Assembly (NCBI RefSeq): GCF_001444425.1
Contig: NZ_CP013189.1
Coordinates: forward strand, 2,294,001-2,358,000
Source of the DNA: Pseudohongiella spirulinae
GTDB taxonomy: Bacteria > Pseudomonadota > Gammaproteobacteria > Pseudomonadales > Pseudohongiellaceae
Reading direction: 5' to 3'
Length of the DNA: 64,000 bases
The notes under the pieces are model-generated. The model saw nothing but the letters and a program-made list of their open reading frames with translations. It had not been told where the DNA came from and made no database searches. Positions 58,557 to 64,000 of this stretch are shown here, in pieces (positions within the stretch are counted from its first letter, which is position 1; each line of letters starts with the position of its first letter). Both the position numbers and the translations under genes were made by a program.

Positions 58557-59606
58557 ATGGCTACTGAACAAAGCACTCAACGGCTCACGCTGGAGCCGGA
58601 CAACACCTATCGCCTGGCCAATCTGTGCGGGCACCAGAACGAGCATATCCACCAGATCGAAAATTCACTGGCACTGCAGATCCGCCATCGCGGCAATGTA
58701 TTTCAGCTCTCTGGTGCTGAGGACTCTGTCAAGGAAGGCGCCCGCGTCCTGGACTCACTTTATGCCATAACCGAAGACGGCACCGCCGTGAGTCCGGACA
58801 TCATTCACCTGACCTTGCGGGAGTCTGGTTTTGTGCCTGTCACTGAACAGCAGATCAGCGTTCAGCCAAGTGAATTGACCGAGAATCTGAAGCCGGTGTT
58901 GATCAAGACACCGCGCAGCTCCATCAAACCCCGCGGCAAGCACCAACGCCAATATGTAGAGAACATCCGCCAGATGGATATCAACTTTGGCATCGGACCG
59001 GCTGGCACAGGCAAAACCTACCTGGCCGTGGCCTGCGCCGTTGAAGCCTTGATGCAGGACCAGGTCAAGCGTCTGCTGCTGGTGCGACCGGCGGTGGAGG
59101 CAGGCGAAAAACTGGGCTTTCTGCCTGGCGACCTGTCCCAGAAAATCGACCCTTATCTGCGCCCTCTGTATGACGCACTTTATGAAATGCTGGGTTTCGA
59201 AAAAGTCACCCGGCTGATTGAGAAAAATGTGATCGAGGTCGCGCCTCTGGCCTACATGCGCGGTCGAACACTGAACGGCTCATTTATCATTCTGGATGAA
59301 AGCCAGAATACCACCGTATCTCAAATGAAAATGTTTCTGACCCGAATCGGCTTTGGCTCAACGGCTGTTATCACGGGAGATATCACCCAGATCGATCTAC
59401 CCAAAGGCACCCGTTCCGGGCTTGTTCATGTCCTGAAAGTATTAAACAATCTACCCGGCATCGGTTTCAGCCACTTTGACTCCAAAGATGTGGTACGCCA
59501 CTCCCTGGTGCAGAAAATTGTAGAAGCTTATGATGCGTATGAGAAACAGTCGACCATCAAACCACTGAGCCAGGACAATGCCAACAGCAAAGACCGTGAC
59601 GGTTGA
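58557..59606 (+). CDS. ybeZ: PhoH-like ATPase (YbeZ)
   Basis: 349 residues with a KH-like N-terminal region and a PhoH ATPase with Walker A FGIGPAGTGKTYLAVACAVE, Walker B FIILDESQNTTVSQMKMFL and ITGDITQIDLP. It partners YbeY in ribosome/RNA metabolism. A GGAGG lies about 15 bases before ATG 58557, longer than usual, and no better in-frame start is visible. The 3' end overlaps ybeY by 29 bp. Confidence 0.93.
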   Translation: MATEQSTQRLTLEPDNTYRLANLCGHQNEHIHQIENSLALQIRHRGNVFQLSGAEDSVKEGARVLDSLYAITEDGTAVSPDIIHLTLRESGFVPVTEQQISVQPSELTENLKPVLIKTPRSSIKPRGKHQRQYVENIRQMDINFGIGPAGTGKTYLAVACAVEALMQDQVKRLLLVRPAVEAGEKLGFLPGDLSQKIDPYLRPLYDALYEMLGFEKVTRLIEKNVIEVAPLAYMRGRTLNGSFIILDESQNTTVSQMKMFLTRIGFGSTAVITGDITQIDLPKGTRSGLVHVLKVLNNLPGIGFSHFDSKDVVRHSLVQKIVEAYDAYEKQSTIKPLSQDNANSKDRDG

Positions 59607-60092
59607 CATCATTCGGGATGAAGTCTTCGACGATGCACCAGACGATACGCAAATAGCCCGCTGGTGCGAGCTGGCTCAGCAGCAGGCCGGTCCGTCACTG
59701 GCTGCGGCTGACGCACGGCCAGTACAGCTGGTCGTTCGACTGGTCGGCAAAGAGGTCTCCGCAGAATTAAACAGTCACTTTCGTCACAAAAATTCAGCGA
59801 CAAATGTGTTGTCATTCCCTGGTGATCTGCCTTCAGTGGTTACCGACCATCTGGAATATATCCCGCTGGGCGACCTTTTGATATGCCCGGAAGTTCTACG
59901 CACGGAAGCGCAGGAGCAACATAAATCGCTGGCTGATCACTGGGCGCATATACTGGTACACGGTGTTCTGCATCTGAATGGGTTTGACCATCAGAACGAT
60001 GCCGACGCCGAAAAAATGGAAACACTTGAAATCAATATTCTGGCCCAGATGGCCGTTGCCAATCCTTATATCGACAGGAGCATTGAGACAGC

Positions 60093-60096
<4 letters not shown>
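59578..60096 (+). CDS. ybeY: endoribonuclease YbeY
   Basis: 172 residues with the zinc-binding HGVLHLNGFDHQNDADAEKM near the C-terminus and the central RHKNSATNVLSFPGDLP. It takes part in 16S 3'-end processing and 70S quality control. The 29-bp overlap with ybeZ and 4-bp overlap with corC indicate translational coupling. Confidence 0.94.
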
Positions 60097-63468
<3,372 letters not shown>

Positions 63469-63469
<1 letters not shown>

Positions 63470-63957
63470 TGAACGCGGTGCGCGTGCTGATCCTGACACT
63501 GGGCCTGTCTGCTGTCAGCGCCTGTGGCTTTACCCTGCGCGGCTCAGAGTCAGCAGCGCTGCCATTCCCGACGCTTATCCTGAGTCATCCGGCAGGCCCC
63601 TACCCCTTGCGGGCTCCGCTTATCGAGGCTTTGCGGGCCAGTAATGTGGACCTTGTCGAAAACAATAACAGTGATCTGCAGCTCGTGCTGTCGGCTGAAG
63701 AACAGGAACGCCGAACGATCAGTATCAATACCCGCGCCGGCGCCGGGCAGTATGAGCTGACAGTCAGTATCCAGGCGAATCTTTATCGCGCCGGCCAGCA
63801 CCTGGCCGGTCCCGAAACACTCACCGCCAGCGGCACATTCTATGAAGATACTGCCAATATCAGCGGCAGCAGCAGCGGTCAGGAATTGTTGCTGGCAGAT
63901 ATCAGACGCGAGCTTGCCAGTCAGGTGATCAGACGCCTGCAGGCTGTTTCCTTATGA
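63469..63957 (+). CDS. lptE: LPS-assembly lipoprotein LptE
   Basis: 162 residues with a lipoprotein signal (LGLSAVSAC then GFTLRGS) and the typical LptE small alpha/beta fold, which plugs LptD for lipopolysaccharide insertion. Position after leuS is standard. The stop overlaps the holA start (ATGA). Confidence 0.9.
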
Positions 63958-64000
63958 AGGTCTATGCAGATCAGTTCAACAGGCACCTGCAAGGCGAGTT
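63954..64000 (+). CDS. holA: DNA polymerase III delta subunit (start only)
   Basis: The first 15 codons (MKVYADQFNRHLQGE) are visible before the window ends. They agree with the HolA N-terminus, and the gene follows lptE in the usual order with an ATGA overlap. HolA is the clamp-loader subunit that opens the beta clamp. Confidence 0.8.
   Translation, partial: MKVYADQFNRHLQGE

Overview
The window reads as chromosome of a gammaproteobacterium, probably an aerobic marine or aquatic one outside the enterics. Support comes from the miaB-phoH-ybeY-corC-leuS-lptE-holA order, the rluD-pgeF-clpB run next to bamD, a sodium-pumping oxaloacetate decarboxylase (oadGAB), PhoB/PhoR/PhoU beside ppk/ppx, MsrPQ, type IV minor pilins and an rrn operon with a gammaproteobacterial 16S. 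I could not run a 16S comparison, so no genus is proposed. Almost everything is housekeeping. I see no phage, insertion sequence, CRISPR array or obvious genomic island.

Layout. 0-6 kb: cut-off MDR oxidoreductase, class III aminotransferase preceded by a small ORF and an intrinsic terminator, secreted TonB-C-domain protein, CoA-transferase, ubiC, and an OmpA-like porin. 6-12.5 kb: phosphate block phoB-phoR, phoU, ppk, ppx, with three Pho-box-like sites placed to drive phoB, phoU and ppk. 12.5-21 kb: chemoreceptor, ExeA-like ATPase, cysE, PIN-PhoH ATPase, oadB-oadA-oadG, lipoprotein. 21.4-28 kb: NnrU-like protein, then a minus-strand rrn operon (16S, tRNA-Ile only, 23S, 5S) with two promoters and strong terminators. 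28-36 kb: msrP-msrQ, pssA, then branched-chain amino acid genes ilvY/ilvC and ilvI-ilvH. 36-42 kb: clpB, pgeF, rluD, bamD, gmhA. 42-47 kb: nadE, thiO and minor pilin genes. 47-51 kb: sulfite-exporter-like permease and a PhoP/PhoQ-like operon with a PepSY and a glycine-zipper protein. 51-57 kb: cold-shock-domain membrane protein, slyX, desaturase, thioredoxin-like protein, srkA, aminotransferase and small proteins. 57-64 kb: miaB to holA.

The most unusual signals are in non-coding DNA. The 23S gene carries a ~179-nt intervening sequence in helix 45, closed by a 19-bp stem and holding two nearly identical 53-nt repeats of hairpin-forming units. The ilvC-ilvH gap holds a ~186-bp imperfect palindrome plus a cluster of mutually exclusive hairpins. 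Beyond the 5S gene its 3' tail is duplicated, each copy followed by its own terminator. A 36-codon ORF with a terminator sits in the leader of the first aminotransferase gene.

Where the longest reading frame began upstream of the likely start, I chose the start from ribosome-binding sites, signal peptides and family N-termini, and say so in the entries.
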